Assembly (NCBI GenBank): GCA_035573895.1
Contig: DATLZR010000179.1
Coordinates: 1-63,256, forward strand
Length of the DNA: 63,256 nucleotides
Origin: Blastocatellia bacterium
GTDB taxonomy: Bacteria; Acidobacteriota; Blastocatellia; HR10
Direction of reading: 5' to 3'
Shown piece after piece: positions 51,972 through 61,228 of this stretch. The notes under the pieces are model-generated. The model was given only the letters and a program-made list of their open reading frames with translations, was not told the origin of the DNA and searched no databases. A program made the position numbers and the translations under genes. The stretch's first letter is position 1. Each line of letters starts with the position of its first letter.

Positions 51972-53633
51972 ATGATGAGGAAACACCGGCGGCGTGAGTT
52001 CTTGACGACGACATTGGGCGCGACGGCAGCGTTGCTCGGGCGACCGACCCGATGGTCGCTCGGCTCCATCGCAGCTCGGGCTTTTGTCGCTCCAGCGGCG
52101 GACTCACGGATTGAGGTCCTGCTCGGCGAACCGACGGCGACAATTGCCCCGGAAATCTACGGTCACTTCATCGAGCATCTCGGCGGTGTCATCTACGATG
52201 GCGTGTGGGTGGGCGAGAACTCGCCGATTCCCAACATCGGGGGGATTCGTCGGGCGCTGGTGGAAGCGCTCCAGCGGATTCGGCCGGCTGTCATTCGCTG
52301 GCCCGGAGGATGTTTCGCCGACGCCTACGACTGGCGCGATGGGATCGGTCCGCGCCAGCGACGGCCCCGTCGCACCAACTTCTGGATAGATCAACGCGAA
52401 TGGGCCTCGGTCGGGATCGTGCCGCAGAAGTACGAGCCCAATGACTTCGGCACGCACGAGTTCCTGCGATTCTGTCGCCTGGTGGGAGCAGCTCCCTATC
52501 TGGCCGTGAATCTTCGGACCTTACCTGCCGACGTTTTTCATCGGTGGGTTGAATACTGCAACTCTCCCCGCGGCAGCACGACGCTGGCCCAGGAACGGGA
52601 GGCCAACGGTGATCCCGAACCCTTCGGCGTGCGGTACTGGGGCATCGGCAATGAATCCTGGGGCTGCGGGGGAAATTTCACGCCGGAAGAGTACGCCGCC
52701 GAGTTCCGCCGCTTCACCACCTGGGCCGTGCCCGACTATGGTGTCGGCTTGCGTTTCATCGCCGCGGGTCCGAGCGGCCGCGATCTGGAGTGGACGCGCC
52801 GGTTTTTCGCCAAGATGGCTGAACGGCGCGCCTTCAATCGCTTGTGGGGCTGGGCGCTCCATCACTATTCGAGCTACTCCGGTGGCGACGCGCTCAAGTT
52901 CGACACCTCCGGATGGTACGAATTGCTGGAGAGCGCCGACCGCATGGAATCGCTCATCACGGCGCACTGGCAGGTCATGGGCGAGACCGATCGGGAGCAC
53001 CGCGTCAAGCTCGTCGTTGACGAATGGGGCGCATGGTATCGGATGACCACCAATGTTGCTCCCACGCATCTCTTCGGCCAGCAATCTACGATTCGAGATG
53101 CGCTGGTCGCCGGTCTCACCCTGGATACCTTCAACCGCCACGCCGATAAAGTCGCTATGGCTAACATCGCTCAACTCATCAACTGCATCCACTCGCTCTT
53201 TCTCGCCGATGGGGAGAAGTTCGTGGCCACGCCGACCTATTACGTCTTCGCCATGTATGCGCCTCATCAGGGAGGACAGGCGGTGAGGACGATCTTCTCC
53301 GCCCCGCGCGTGGAATGGACCGATCGGGAGAACCGGCGGCACAGCTTCTGGGGGCTCAACGGGTCGGCCTCGGTCAAAGGAAAGACCGTGACGCTGACCG
53401 TGACCAATCCTCACATCGCTGACGGCCGGGAAACGGAGATCGTCGTACGTGGAGCAACGGTGACTTCTGTGACCGCGACCACGCTGACGGCCCGCGATGT
53501 CCACGACTGTAATACGTTCGATGCCCCTCGCCGGGTCGTACCGACGGAGGAGTCCATCCCGGTGCGCGGTCCGGTGATCGTCCATCGCTTTGCTCCGGCC
53601 TCGGTGACGAAACTGGAGATCGCCCTGAGCTGA
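51972..53633 (+). CDS. GH51 alpha-L-arabinofuranosidase with Tat signal
   Basis: A 553-residue glycoside hydrolase. The N-terminus KHRRREFLTTTLGATAALL is a twin-arginine (Tat) signal, so the enzyme is exported folded. The (beta/alpha)8 domain shows IYGHFIEHLGGVIYDGVW and RWPGGCFADAYDWRDGIGP. The acid/base is Glu228 in YWGIGNESWGCGG and the nucleophile Glu351 in VVDEWGAWY. A C-terminal beta-sandwich follows. It removes alpha-linked L-arabinofuranosyl side chains from arabinoxylan or arabinan. The start is ATG 51972 (or 51975); upstream extension would disrupt the Tat signal. It is followed by the GH127 gene, giving activities for both anomeric linkages. Confidence 0.92.
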   Translation: MMRKHRRREFLTTTLGATAALLGRPTRWSLGSIAARAFVAPAADSRIEVLLGEPTATIAPEIYGHFIEHLGGVIYDGVWVGENSPIPNIGGIRRALVEALQRIRPAVIRWPGGCFADAYDWRDGIGPRQRRPRRTNFWIDQREWASVGIVPQKYEPNDFGTHEFLRFCRLVGAAPYLAVNLRTLPADVFHRWVEYCNSPRGSTTLAQEREANGDPEPFGVRYWGIGNESWGCGGNFTPEEYAAEFRRFTTWAVPDYGVGLRFIAAGPSGRDLEWTRRFFAKMAERRAFNRLWGWALHHYSSYSGGDALKFDTSGWYELLESADRMESLITAHWQVMGETDREHRVKLVVDEWGAWYRMTTNVAPTHLFGQQSTIRDALVAGLTLDTFNRHADKVAMANIAQLINCIHSLFLADGEKFVATPTYYVFAMYAPHQGGQAVRTIFSAPRVEWTDRENRRHSFWGLNGSASVKGKTVTLTVTNPHIADGRETEIVVRGATVTSVTATTLTARDVHDCNTFDAPRRVVPTEESIPVRGPVIVHRFAPASVTKLEIALS

Positions 53634-53837
53634 AGCGATGACCTGATAATCGCCTATGAGCGGGGATCGGCCACGAGCCAAAACAACGGCGCTCTTTCAC
53701 AGTCCATCGCGGGCTCTTTTCGCAGGGATCACTCATGTGCTCATGCCTGCCACGAAGAAAAGCATCCACGAATTCACTGATGAACCGATCAAATCAGTAA
53801 TCCGGGGAATCAGTGCTTATCTTCCAGGGAGGAGAAG

Positions 53838-56231
53838 ATGAAGAAAAGACTGTCTCTCGTTGCGATGATTTGCACATTCCTGGCGTCCTGGGGGAGCGCG
53901 GTGGCATCGCGCGCAGTCGAAAGCCAGAAGATCAAGGTCCCCAACAAGGTTCCTCTTCAAGCGGTCCCGTTCGATCTCACCGATGTGCGACTGCTGGAGG
54001 GGCCGTTCCGTCAAGCCATGCTGCGAGATCAAAACTTCCTGCTCAGCATTGATACGGACCGCTTGCTTCACAACTTCCGGGTGAATGCCGGGCTGCCTTC
54101 GTCGGCCAAACCCTACGGGGGCTGGGAAGCGCCGGACGTGGAACTGCGCGGCCACAGCCTGGGGCATTTCCTCACGGCGTGTGCGCTGATGTATGCCAGC
54201 ACCGGCGATGCGCGATTCAAGACGAAAGCCGATGCCGTCGTCGCCGAACTGGCCAAGATTCAGGAAGCGATGCCCCAACGAGGATTCCACCCCGGTTACC
54301 TCTCGGCTTTTCCCGAGGAGTTCATTGATCGCGTGGAGAAGCGCGTCCGGGTGTGGGCTCCTTACTACACGCTGCATAAGATCATGGCGGGACTGCTGGA
54401 CATGTACCTGTATTGTGACAACCGGCAGGCTCTGGACATCCTGATCAAGATGGCCGATTGGGTCAAGTTCCGCATGGATCGGTTGAGTGAAGACCAGCAG
54501 CAACGAATGCTCGAAACCGAATATGGTGGCATGAACGATGTGCTGGCGAATCTCTACGCCGTAACGGGCAACCCGGAACATCTGCGACTGGCCCGGCTGT
54601 TCGATCACAAGGCCCTGTTTGATCCGCTGGCGCGAGGGGAGGATCCGCTCAATGGCCTGCACGGAAACACTCAGATCCCGAAAATGATCGGAGCGGCCCG
54701 AGAATACGAGCTGACGGGTGAACGCCGCTACGCCGACATTGCGACGTTCTTCTGGCGACGGGTGGCGCTCTTTCGGTCCTACGTCATCGGCGGCAACACC
54801 GATGGCGAACGCTTCTTCCCCATCGAGCAGTTCTCCCGGCGGCTGGGACCGGCAACGACCGAGACCTGCAACACCTACAATATGCTCAAGCTCACGCGCC
54901 ACCTCTTCTCCTGGAATCCGTCTGCCGAATACATGGACTTTTACGAACGAGCGCTCTTCAATCACATTCTCGCCTCGCAGGACCCGGCCACCGGCATGAT
55001 GTGTTACTACGTGCCGCTTCGTCCCGGTGCGTTTCGCACGTACTCCCGGCCCGAGGACTCCTTCTGGTGCTGCGTGGGAACGGGAATGGAGAACCACGCC
55101 AAGTACGGTGACACGATTTACTTTCACGATGACCGATCCATTTACGTCAATCTGTTCATCGCCTCGGAGGTCACCTGGCGGGAGAAAGGCATCACCGTGC
55201 GCCAGGAGACGCGCTTCCCCGAAGAGGACGCGACCCGATTGATCATCAAGGCGGCGCGTCCCGTGCGCCTGGCGGTGAAAATTCGCTATCCCTCATGGGC
55301 GGTATCGGGGATGACCTTGACCGTCAATGGGCGACGGGAAACCGTCGCGGAGAAGCCAGGCTCTTACGTCACGCTCGATCGGGAATGGAAGGATGGAGAT
55401 CGCATTGATGTGCGCCTGCCGATGAGCCTGCGCCTGGAAGCGATGCCCGATGATCCGAAGATGATCGCCGTGCTCTATGGTCCCATCGTCCTCGGTGGTG
55501 ATCTGGGCACAACGGGGTTGACCGAAGCCGAACGCTACGGACCGAGCGCCCCGCGTATTGGTCGGGTGCCCCCGGTCGAGGTCCCCGCTTTCGTCGCCGC
55601 GGAAGTGAAGGATGTCCTGACCAAAATCAAGCCGGTGGCCGAGGGCCCGCTCACGTTCCGCACGGAAGGATTGGCTCAGCCCCGCGAGGTGACGTTGCTA
55701 CCGTTCTACAAACTCCATGACCGCCGGTATACCGTCTACTGGAAGGTGTACACGCCGGCGGAATGGGAGAAGCGCAAGGCCGAGATTGCCGCCCGCGAAG
55801 CCCGTCGTCGGGAGATCGAACGGCTCACTCTCGACGCCGTGAACATCAACGATCCGGCGAGCGAGCGCGAACATGGCTTTCAGGGTGAAAACAGCAACGA
55901 GGGCTTCTTCGAGGGCCGACGCTGGCGGGCGGCCCGCAACGGGTGGTTCAGCTATCAGCTCAAGGGTGATCCCACCCGACCGCTCACTCTCGTCTGCACC
56001 TATCGCGGCAGCGAGGGACCCAATCGCGTCTTCGATATTCTCGTCGAAGGCGAGAAAATCGCCACCGAACGACTGGAAATGCATCCCACCGAGCTATTCG
56101 ATGTCGAGTATCCGCTGCCCGAAGCCCTCACGCGTGGCAAAGAACGCATTACGGTCAAGTTCCAGGCCCATCCGAATGCGCTGACCGGCGCGGTCTTCGA
56201 TGTGCGTCTCATTCCGCGAGAGCAAAAATAA
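53838..56231 (+). CDS. GH127-type (DUF1680) beta-L-arabinofuranosidase
   Basis: A 797-residue exported protein. The start is ATG 53838 with GGGAGGAG upstream, followed by a signal peptide (LSLVAMICTFLASWGSAVAS). The (alpha/alpha)6 barrel shows GHSLGHFLTACALMYASTGD, PYYTLHKIMAGLLDMY and HGNTQIPKMIGAAREYELTG. The catalytic zinc/cysteine site of the family corresponds to Glu342 and Cys344 (TETCNTYNMLK) and Cys411-Cys412 (SFWCCVGTGMENH). Beta-sandwich domains follow, and about 150 C-terminal residues form an extra domain (NSNEGFFEGRRWRAARNGWF onward). GH127 enzymes cleave beta-L-arabinofuranosyl linkages. The wider DUF1680 group is diverse, so the exact linkage is inferred. Confidence 0.88.
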   Translation: MKKRLSLVAMICTFLASWGSAVASRAVESQKIKVPNKVPLQAVPFDLTDVRLLEGPFRQAMLRDQNFLLSIDTDRLLHNFRVNAGLPSSAKPYGGWEAPDVELRGHSLGHFLTACALMYASTGDARFKTKADAVVAELAKIQEAMPQRGFHPGYLSAFPEEFIDRVEKRVRVWAPYYTLHKIMAGLLDMYLYCDNRQALDILIKMADWVKFRMDRLSEDQQQRMLETEYGGMNDVLANLYAVTGNPEHLRLARLFDHKALFDPLARGEDPLNGLHGNTQIPKMIGAAREYELTGERRYADIATFFWRRVALFRSYVIGGNTDGERFFPIEQFSRRLGPATTETCNTYNMLKLTRHLFSWNPSAEYMDFYERALFNHILASQDPATGMMCYYVPLRPGAFRTYSRPEDSFWCCVGTGMENHAKYGDTIYFHDDRSIYVNLFIASEVTWREKGITVRQETRFPEEDATRLIIKAARPVRLAVKIRYPSWAVSGMTLTVNGRRETVAEKPGSYVTLDREWKDGDRIDVRLPMSLRLEAMPDDPKMIAVLYGPIVLGGDLGTTGLTEAERYGPSAPRIGRVPPVEVPAFVAAEVKDVLTKIKPVAEGPLTFRTEGLAQPREVTLLPFYKLHDRRYTVYWKVYTPAEWEKRKAEIAAREARRREIERLTLDAVNINDPASEREHGFQGENSNEGFFEGRRWRAARNGWFSYQLKGDPTRPLTLVCTYRGSEGPNRVFDILVEGEKIATERLEMHPTELFDVEYPLPEALTRGKERITVKFQAHPNALTGAVFDVRLIPREQK

Positions 56232-56251
56232 TCACGGGACAGATGCACGGA

Positions 56252-56290
56252 GGGTGGAGCGGCGATCCCCCGCTCCACCCGGGGATCGCC
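56252..56290 (+). terminator. Two mutually exclusive hairpins after the GH127 gene
   Basis: Hairpin 1: GGGTGGAGCGG (56252-56262) with CCGCTCCACCC (56270-56280), a perfect 11-bp stem. Hairpin 2: GGCGATCCCC (56261-56270) with GGGGATCGCC (56281-56290), a perfect 10-bp stem. They share bases and cannot form together. They start 20 nt after the stop. This may be a terminator or an attenuator-like switch ahead of the BNR gene. Confidence 0.5.
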
Positions 56291-56449
56291 TGTTGATCAT
56301 CGCTCGAGGGGATTCCTCATCACCAACGAAGCGGATGGAATCGCCAGCAAACATAACCGGACACGAACGACACAACTCCGATGGGTCTTGGGGGGAGCGG
56401 TCGCATCCCGTCCAATCGCAGTCGTGACAATCGTCAGGGGGAGCCTACG

Positions 56450-59161
56450 ATGATTAGAAAAAAGATGGTGAGCGGATTCGTTTTTTTCCTCGTGATCGCG
56501 TGTCTTCAGCTTCCGCTTCGAGCCGATGAGGGACGGCTGGAGGAGATCATTCGCACGGGATTTGTCTACCGCAATCTCGGTCCGTTCCGCGCCGGGGCAT
56601 GGATTTCGGATATCGCGGTGCCGGACGGGCCCCCCACGGCTCATCTCTACACGTTTTATGTGGCCGCCCGCAGCGGAGGAGTGTGGAAGACGACCAACAA
56701 CGGGACGACGTTTGAACCGATCTTCGACAATCAGAACGTGGCTTCGATTGGAGCCATCGCCGTTGCTCCGTCGAATGCGAACATCGTCTGGGTCGGCACC
56801 GGTGACGCCTCGAGCGCACGCAGCGCCTACTGGGGCGATGGCGTCTATAAATCAACAGACGGGGGGAAGACGTGGCAGCATCTGGGACTCGCGGACACTC
56901 ATCACATTGCTCGAATTGTGATCCATCCGACAAATCCCGACATTGTCTATGTGGCAGCGATGGGACACCTGTTCACCCCCAATGAGGAGCGGGGCGTCTT
57001 TCGCACCACGGATGGGGGGCGCACCTGGCAGAAGGTGCTCTACGTCAATGATCGAACCGGAGCCGTGGATCTGGTCATCAATCGGCGTGATCCCATGACG
57101 CTTTACGCTGCCACGTATGAGTGTTTACGCTATCCCTGGCGATTGCACGACGGCGGCCCAGGCAGCGGCATCTACAAGACGACCGACGGCGGCGCGACCT
57201 GGCGGCGATTAGAAGGAGGATTGCCCCAAGGGACGATCGGGCGAATCGGGCTGGACATCTTTCAGAAGAATCCGGAGATCCTCTACGCCATCATTGATAA
57301 TCGGAACCCGCGACCGGCAACGGACGATCCAGGGCGGCAGACCGAGCAACGAGGACAATCGCCGGCCACTCCTCTGATCGGTGGAGAAATCTATCGCACC
57401 GATGATGGAGGACGGACGTGGCGGAAGATGAACTCGCCGCGCGACGACGTGAGCCGTAAGACCGGCTATGCGTTCAATCAAATTCGCATTGATCCGGCCA
57501 ATCCCGATCGCATCTTCATCACCGGGGCGACGCTTGCCCGTTCCGATGACGGCGGTCGGACGTGGGTGGGCTTGAGTGGCGGCCCGCAGCAGGATCGTCC
57601 CTTCCGCCGCGCCTTCGGCGATTTTCGCACGCTCTGGATTGATCCTCAGAATCCCCAGCGGATAATCGCCGGCTCCGACGGCGGCGTCTTCATTTCCTAC
57701 GATGGCGGACGAACGTGCGACCATTTGGCCAATCTCCCGCTCGGCGAGGTCTACGCCATCGGCGTGGATATGGAGGACCCCTACAACATTTATGCCGGGT
57801 TGCAAGATCACGAATCCTGGAAGGGGCCGAGCAACGGCTGGTCGGGCAGCGTCGGCCTGGAGGATTGGGTGACCGTCGGCGTCGGCGACGGGATGTATAA
57901 CCAGGTGGATCCCACCGACAGCCGCTGGCTCTACAACAACCAGGAGTTCGGTCGGCTGGCGCGAGTGGATCAGAAGCTTCGCCAGCGAAAAATCATCGAA
58001 CCGACGCGACCGGCCACTCTCCCGCGATTGCGCTGGAACTGGACGAGCCCGATTCATCTTTCTCCGCACAACCCCCAGACCATCTACACCGGAGCGCAGG
58101 TTCTCTTTCGCTCTCGCGATCGCGGCGAGCACTGGGAAGAGATCAGTCCCGATCTGACGACCAACGATCCGAGCAAAATCAGCGAGCCGGGCGCGGGCAT
58201 TCAGTTCTGCACCATCACAACGATTGCGGAATCGCCGGTCGTGGCGGGCATCATCTGGGTCGGAACTGACGACGGAAAGGTCTGGGTGACACGGGATGGA
58301 GGCGCCACGTGGAACGACGTGACGTCGGCCATCGCGAAGGCCGGCGGGCCCGAAGACGCCTGGGTCAGTCGGGTGATCGCCTCACGGTTCGATGCGGCGA
58401 CGGCATACGTTGCTAAGTCGCGCCGCCGCCAGGACGACTTCCGACCCTTTCTCTTCAAGACCACCGACTTCGGGGCGACCTGGACGCCCGTGATGGGTAA
58501 TCTCCCCGAGCGCCCCATCAACGTCGTCTTCGAGGATTACCAGAATCGGAATCTTCTCTTCGTCGGTAACGACATGGGCGTTTACGTCACCCTCGATGGA
58601 GGCCGACGGTGGATGGCGCTCAAGGGAAACATGCCGACGGTTCCGGTACACGATCTGCTCGTGCATCCGCGCGAGGGCGATCTGGTGGTGGGCACCTATG
58701 GTCGAGGCATCTGGGTGACCGACATCACCCCTCTGCGCGAGCTGAGTTCAGAGGTTGTGGCTCAACCGATCCACTTTTTCGCCGTTCGTCCTCGCGCCCG
58801 GAGAAACGAAGGGGCCTGGGGCAATTATCGGCTGTTCGGGGATCGTCACATCATGACCCCCAATGAACCCAATGGACTCGTCCTCACCTATTATCTGCGG
58901 GAGGAGAGGCCCGATGGGGTGACGCTCACGATCACCGATGCTTCGGGTGCTGTCATCCGCACGCTCGCGGGGACGACCCGAGCTGGGATCAATCGCGTCG
59001 TATGGGATTTTGGCGTGGGAGGCCCCGTTGCCGGTCGCGGGACTCCGGGCGGACGAGCGGTTGAGCAACGCATCGCCGCGCCAGGCGAGTATCTCGTCAC
59101 CTTGCAAACAGGGGAGCACAAACTCGTACAAAAAGCACGGGTGCTCCCACCCCGATCCTGA
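56450..59161 (+). CDS. Secreted sortilin/VPS10-like BNR-repeat protein
   Basis: A 903-residue protein with a signal peptide (MVSGFVFFLVIACLQLPLRA). About ten Asp-box (BNR) motifs of the form S/T-x-D-x-G-x-T-W recur (KSTDGGKTW, RTTDGGRTW, KTTDGGATW, RTDDGGRTW, RSDDGGRTW, VTRDGGATW, KTTDFGATW), spanning about residues 70-740 and forming two propellers as in sortilin-type glycosyl hydrolase-like proteins. The last about 110 residues resemble a FlgD-type Ig domain (LTITDASGAVIRTLAGTTRAGINRVVWDF region). The catalytic residues of sialidases are not apparent, so a binding or structural role is as likely as hydrolysis. The start ATG 56450 is the one that leaves a clean signal peptide. It is widespread in acidobacteria. 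The link to arabinose release is only positional. Confidence 0.82.
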   Translation: MIRKKMVSGFVFFLVIACLQLPLRADEGRLEEIIRTGFVYRNLGPFRAGAWISDIAVPDGPPTAHLYTFYVAARSGGVWKTTNNGTTFEPIFDNQNVASIGAIAVAPSNANIVWVGTGDASSARSAYWGDGVYKSTDGGKTWQHLGLADTHHIARIVIHPTNPDIVYVAAMGHLFTPNEERGVFRTTDGGRTWQKVLYVNDRTGAVDLVINRRDPMTLYAATYECLRYPWRLHDGGPGSGIYKTTDGGATWRRLEGGLPQGTIGRIGLDIFQKNPEILYAIIDNRNPRPATDDPGRQTEQRGQSPATPLIGGEIYRTDDGGRTWRKMNSPRDDVSRKTGYAFNQIRIDPANPDRIFITGATLARSDDGGRTWVGLSGGPQQDRPFRRAFGDFRTLWIDPQNPQRIIAGSDGGVFISYDGGRTCDHLANLPLGEVYAIGVDMEDPYNIYAGLQDHESWKGPSNGWSGSVGLEDWVTVGVGDGMYNQVDPTDSRWLYNNQEFGRLARVDQKLRQRKIIEPTRPATLPRLRWNWTSPIHLSPHNPQTIYTGAQVLFRSRDRGEHWEEISPDLTTNDPSKISEPGAGIQFCTITTIAESPVVAGIIWVGTDDGKVWVTRDGGATWNDVTSAIAKAGGPEDAWVSRVIASRFDAATAYVAKSRRRQDDFRPFLFKTTDFGATWTPVMGNLPERPINVVFEDYQNRNLLFVGNDMGVYVTLDGGRRWMALKGNMPTVPVHDLLVHPREGDLVVGTYGRGIWVTDITPLRELSSEVVAQPIHFFAVRPRARRNEGAWGNYRLFGDRHIMTPNEPNGLVLTYYLREERPDGVTLTITDASGAVIRTLAGTTRAGINRVVWDFGVGGPVAGRGTPGGRAVEQRIAAPGEYLVTLQTGEHKLVQKARVLPPRS

Positions 59162-59170
59162 AATCCCGTC

Positions 59171-59193
59171 GTGGCCCCTCAAAGGAGGGCCAC
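59171..59193. terminator. Bidirectional hairpin between the BNR gene and rplI
   Basis: GTGGCCCCTC (59171-59180) pairs with GAGGGCCAC (59185-59193), with one bulge and a 4-nt loop, in the short gap between converging genes. It can serve either transcript. T runs are short. Confidence 0.5.
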
Positions 59194-59250
59194 AGGTTTC
59201 ACCCATCCCCACCGGTTCTTGGTGTCCGCGAGGATCGGTGACCTTTTTCA

Positions 59251-59709
59251 TCATTGGTCCTCTTTGACGACCGTGAGCTTGACCGTCACCGTGACGTCGC
59301 GGTGGAGTTTGATGGGGACCTGATACTCGCCCAGGTACTTGATCGGCTGCTCCAGAAGAATTTTGCGGCGATCCACCTCGATTCCCTTCTCGGCGAGAGC
59401 GTGAGCAATATCGAGCGCCGTCACCGACCCGAAGAGCATGTCGTGTTCCCCGATCTTGCGCGGGAGGATGAGTTCCACCGCCCGGATTTTTTCCGCGAGC
59501 ATCTCGGCGTGTCGCTGTTCACGGGTTTCGCGACGGGCGAGAATCTGGCGCTCCTGTTCGAACTGTTTTCGGTTGGAGGCTGTCGCGGGCACTGCCAGCC
59601 GGCGCGGCAACAGATAATTCCGGGCGAATCCCGCTCGGACGCGCACAACTTCCCCTCGACGTCCGAGATTCTCCACATCTTCTTTCAGTAACACTTCGAC
59701 GGTTGCCAT
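59251..59709 (-). CDS. rplI: Large-subunit ribosomal protein bL9
   Basis: A 152-residue protein of standard bL9 length. The N-terminal rRNA-binding domain (VEVLLKEDVENLGRRGEVV, GFARNYLLPRRLAVPAT) is joined by a long helix (about 50-75) to a C-terminal domain (LFGSVTALDIAHALAEKGIEV, KYLGEYQVPIKLH). Last gene of the rpsF-rpsR-rplI set, 58 bp after rpsR. Confidence 0.97.
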   Translation of the reverse strand: MATVEVLLKEDVENLGRRGEVVRVRAGFARNYLLPRRLAVPATASNRKQFEQERQILARRETREQRHAEMLAEKIRAVELILPRKIGEHDMLFGSVTALDIAHALAEKGIEVDRRKILLEQPIKYLGEYQVPIKLHRDVTVTVKLTVVKEDQ

Positions 59710-59767
59710 AACTCCCTCCGATGTCTTTATTGATCCCCCTTGTGCGCGTTCGGGGTCCGGGACGATC

Positions 59768-60070
59768 TCAATCCGTTACATAGGGCAACAGGGCCATTGT
59801 GCGCGCTCGCTTGATCGCCCGCGTCAACCGACGCTGATGCGGAGCGCACACTCCCGACAACCGACGAGGGAGAATCTTCCCTCGCTCAGGGATGAAGGCG
59901 CGCAAAAGCTCCACATCCTTGTAGTCAATCAGGTCAATCTTCTCCTTGCAGAAGCGACATTCCCGGCGACGACGCACGCGCTGGTGTCCGGCAACGACCA
60001 CCGGCATCGGCTGCGTCGTGGAATTCTCCGCTGGAGGGGGCGTCTTTGATTTCTTCGGATTATTGCTCAT
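59768..60070 (-). CDS. rpsR: Small-subunit ribosomal protein bS18
   Basis: A 100-residue bS18 with a 30-residue basic/Pro-rich N-terminal extension. The core reads [19 protein letters not shown] and [20 protein letters not shown]. The CxxC and CxxH pairs suggest a zinc-binding form. Its start overlaps the rpsF stop region by 11 nt, so translation is probably coupled. Confidence 0.97.
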   Translation of the reverse strand: MSNNPKKSKTPPPAENSTTQPMPVVVAGHQRVRRRRECRFCKEKIDLIDYKDVELLRAFIPERGKILPRRLSGVCAPHQRRLTRAIKRARTMALLPYVTD

Positions 60071-60470
60071 CCTCGATCACCTCCTCGAACTCTCGTCGGA
60101 TTGCTGGACGCGGTCCCGAGGTCTGTCTCAGGCGGGCCGCCTTTCGCGCGCGCAGTCTCTTGAATCGTTCGGCCCGCTTCAGATCCTCATCAATGCGCAC
60201 GATGAGATGGCGCAGGACAGCATCGGTCACCCGCAACCGGCGATCGAGTTCGGCCAGTTCGCTTCCCTTGCCCTCGAAGTGAAACAGCACATAGGTCCCT
60301 TCGCGACAGCGATCAATCTCATAGGCGAGCTGCCGGCGCCCGAGCGTCTGACTTTTGAGGATGGTTGCCCCCAGCGTGGTGAGGGAATTCCTGATCTGCT
60401 CGCTCAGACGCTCCACCTCCTGATCCGAGAGCGTCGGCCGAGCGATGAATAAAAGCTCATACGTTCTCAC
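60060..60470 (-). CDS. rpsF: Small-subunit ribosomal protein bS6
   Basis: A 136-residue bS6. The start is GTG 60470 ([18 protein letters not shown] follows) because AAAGGAGG lies nine bases upstream; a longer frame from 60554 lacks family support. The core [31 protein letters not shown] is typical (residues about 40-70). The C-terminal extension is basic then acidic. bS6 pairs with bS18 on the 30S platform, matching the gene order. Confidence 0.96.
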   Translation of the reverse strand: MRTYELLFIARPTLSDQEVERLSEQIRNSLTTLGATILKSQTLGRRQLAYEIDRCREGTYVLFHFEGKGSELAELDRRLRVTDAVLRHLIVRIDEDLKRAERFKRLRARKAARLRQTSGPRPAIRREFEEVIEDEQ

Positions 60471-60600
60471 GTGATATTTCCTCCTTTCGGATGTTCTCTC
60501 GTTCGCCGACGGCGAACGAATCAAAACAGCCCGAGAGCATACCCCCTCGGGCAAGGAGTGGACGGATCAAGCGGGCGACCGGATCGGCAGTTTCGTTGTT

Positions 60601-61203
60601 TCATCTCTGCCCCACCATCATTTCCGGAGCCCTGCTGTTGAACCGTGACATGGCCGCATCAATGCCCTCCCGAAGAAAGACCGTGATCGCTTCAATGGCG
60701 CGCGCGATCATGGCCTCAACGAGGGGCCACTCGTGTTCCTCGAACTCCGAGAGAACGAAGGCCACCGTATCCTCGATGGGGCATTCCGGCTTAATCCCCA
60801 ATCGCAGTCGGGGGAAGTCCGTCGTCCCCAGCGCCTCAATGATGGATTTCAGGCCGTTATGCCCACCGGAGCGACCACGCCGCCGCAAACGGATCGTCCC
60901 GAGCGGGAGGGCCAGATCATCCACAACGACCAGCACATCGGCAGGTTCGAGCGCATAGGTTGAAACAAGACAGGCGACGGCGTCCCCGCTTCGGTTCATA
61001 AAGGTGCGCGGCTTGGCCAGCAGCACGGCGACATCGGCCACCCCTCCGCGTCCGACGAAGGCGTCACATTCAATCCGATCGAGCGAGATTCTCGCCCCCT
61101 CGGCCAGCGCGTCAACGACGAGGAAACCGAGGTTATGCCGCGTCCGCGCATAGTCAGGTCCAGGGTTGCCCAATCCCACGATGGCCTTCATTACCTGCGT
61201 CAT
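60601..61203 (-). CDS. pth: Peptidyl-tRNA hydrolase
   Basis: A 200-residue Pth that releases peptides from peptidyl-tRNA. AIVGLGNPGPDYARTRHNLGF contains the conserved Asn13 and catalytic His23 (read as separate parts of residues 7-27). KPRTFMNRSGDAV and LALPLGTIRLRRRGRSGGHNG are the other signatures. The start ATG 61203 has GGAG five bases upstream. It follows rplY by 25 bp in the usual order. Confidence 0.96.
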   Translation of the reverse strand: MTQVMKAIVGLGNPGPDYARTRHNLGFLVVDALAEGARISLDRIECDAFVGRGGVADVAVLLAKPRTFMNRSGDAVACLVSTYALEPADVLVVVDDLALPLGTIRLRRRGRSGGHNGLKSIIEALGTTDFPRLRLGIKPECPIEDTVAFVLSEFEEHEWPLVEAMIARAIEAITVFLREGIDAAMSRFNSRAPEMMVGQR

Positions 61204-61228
61204 GCCCGCTCCTTCACAGGAGCGCGAC

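Noticed and set aside
53817-55127. 436-codon minus frame opposite the GH127 gene
   Set aside because: Shadow frame without a signal or motif.
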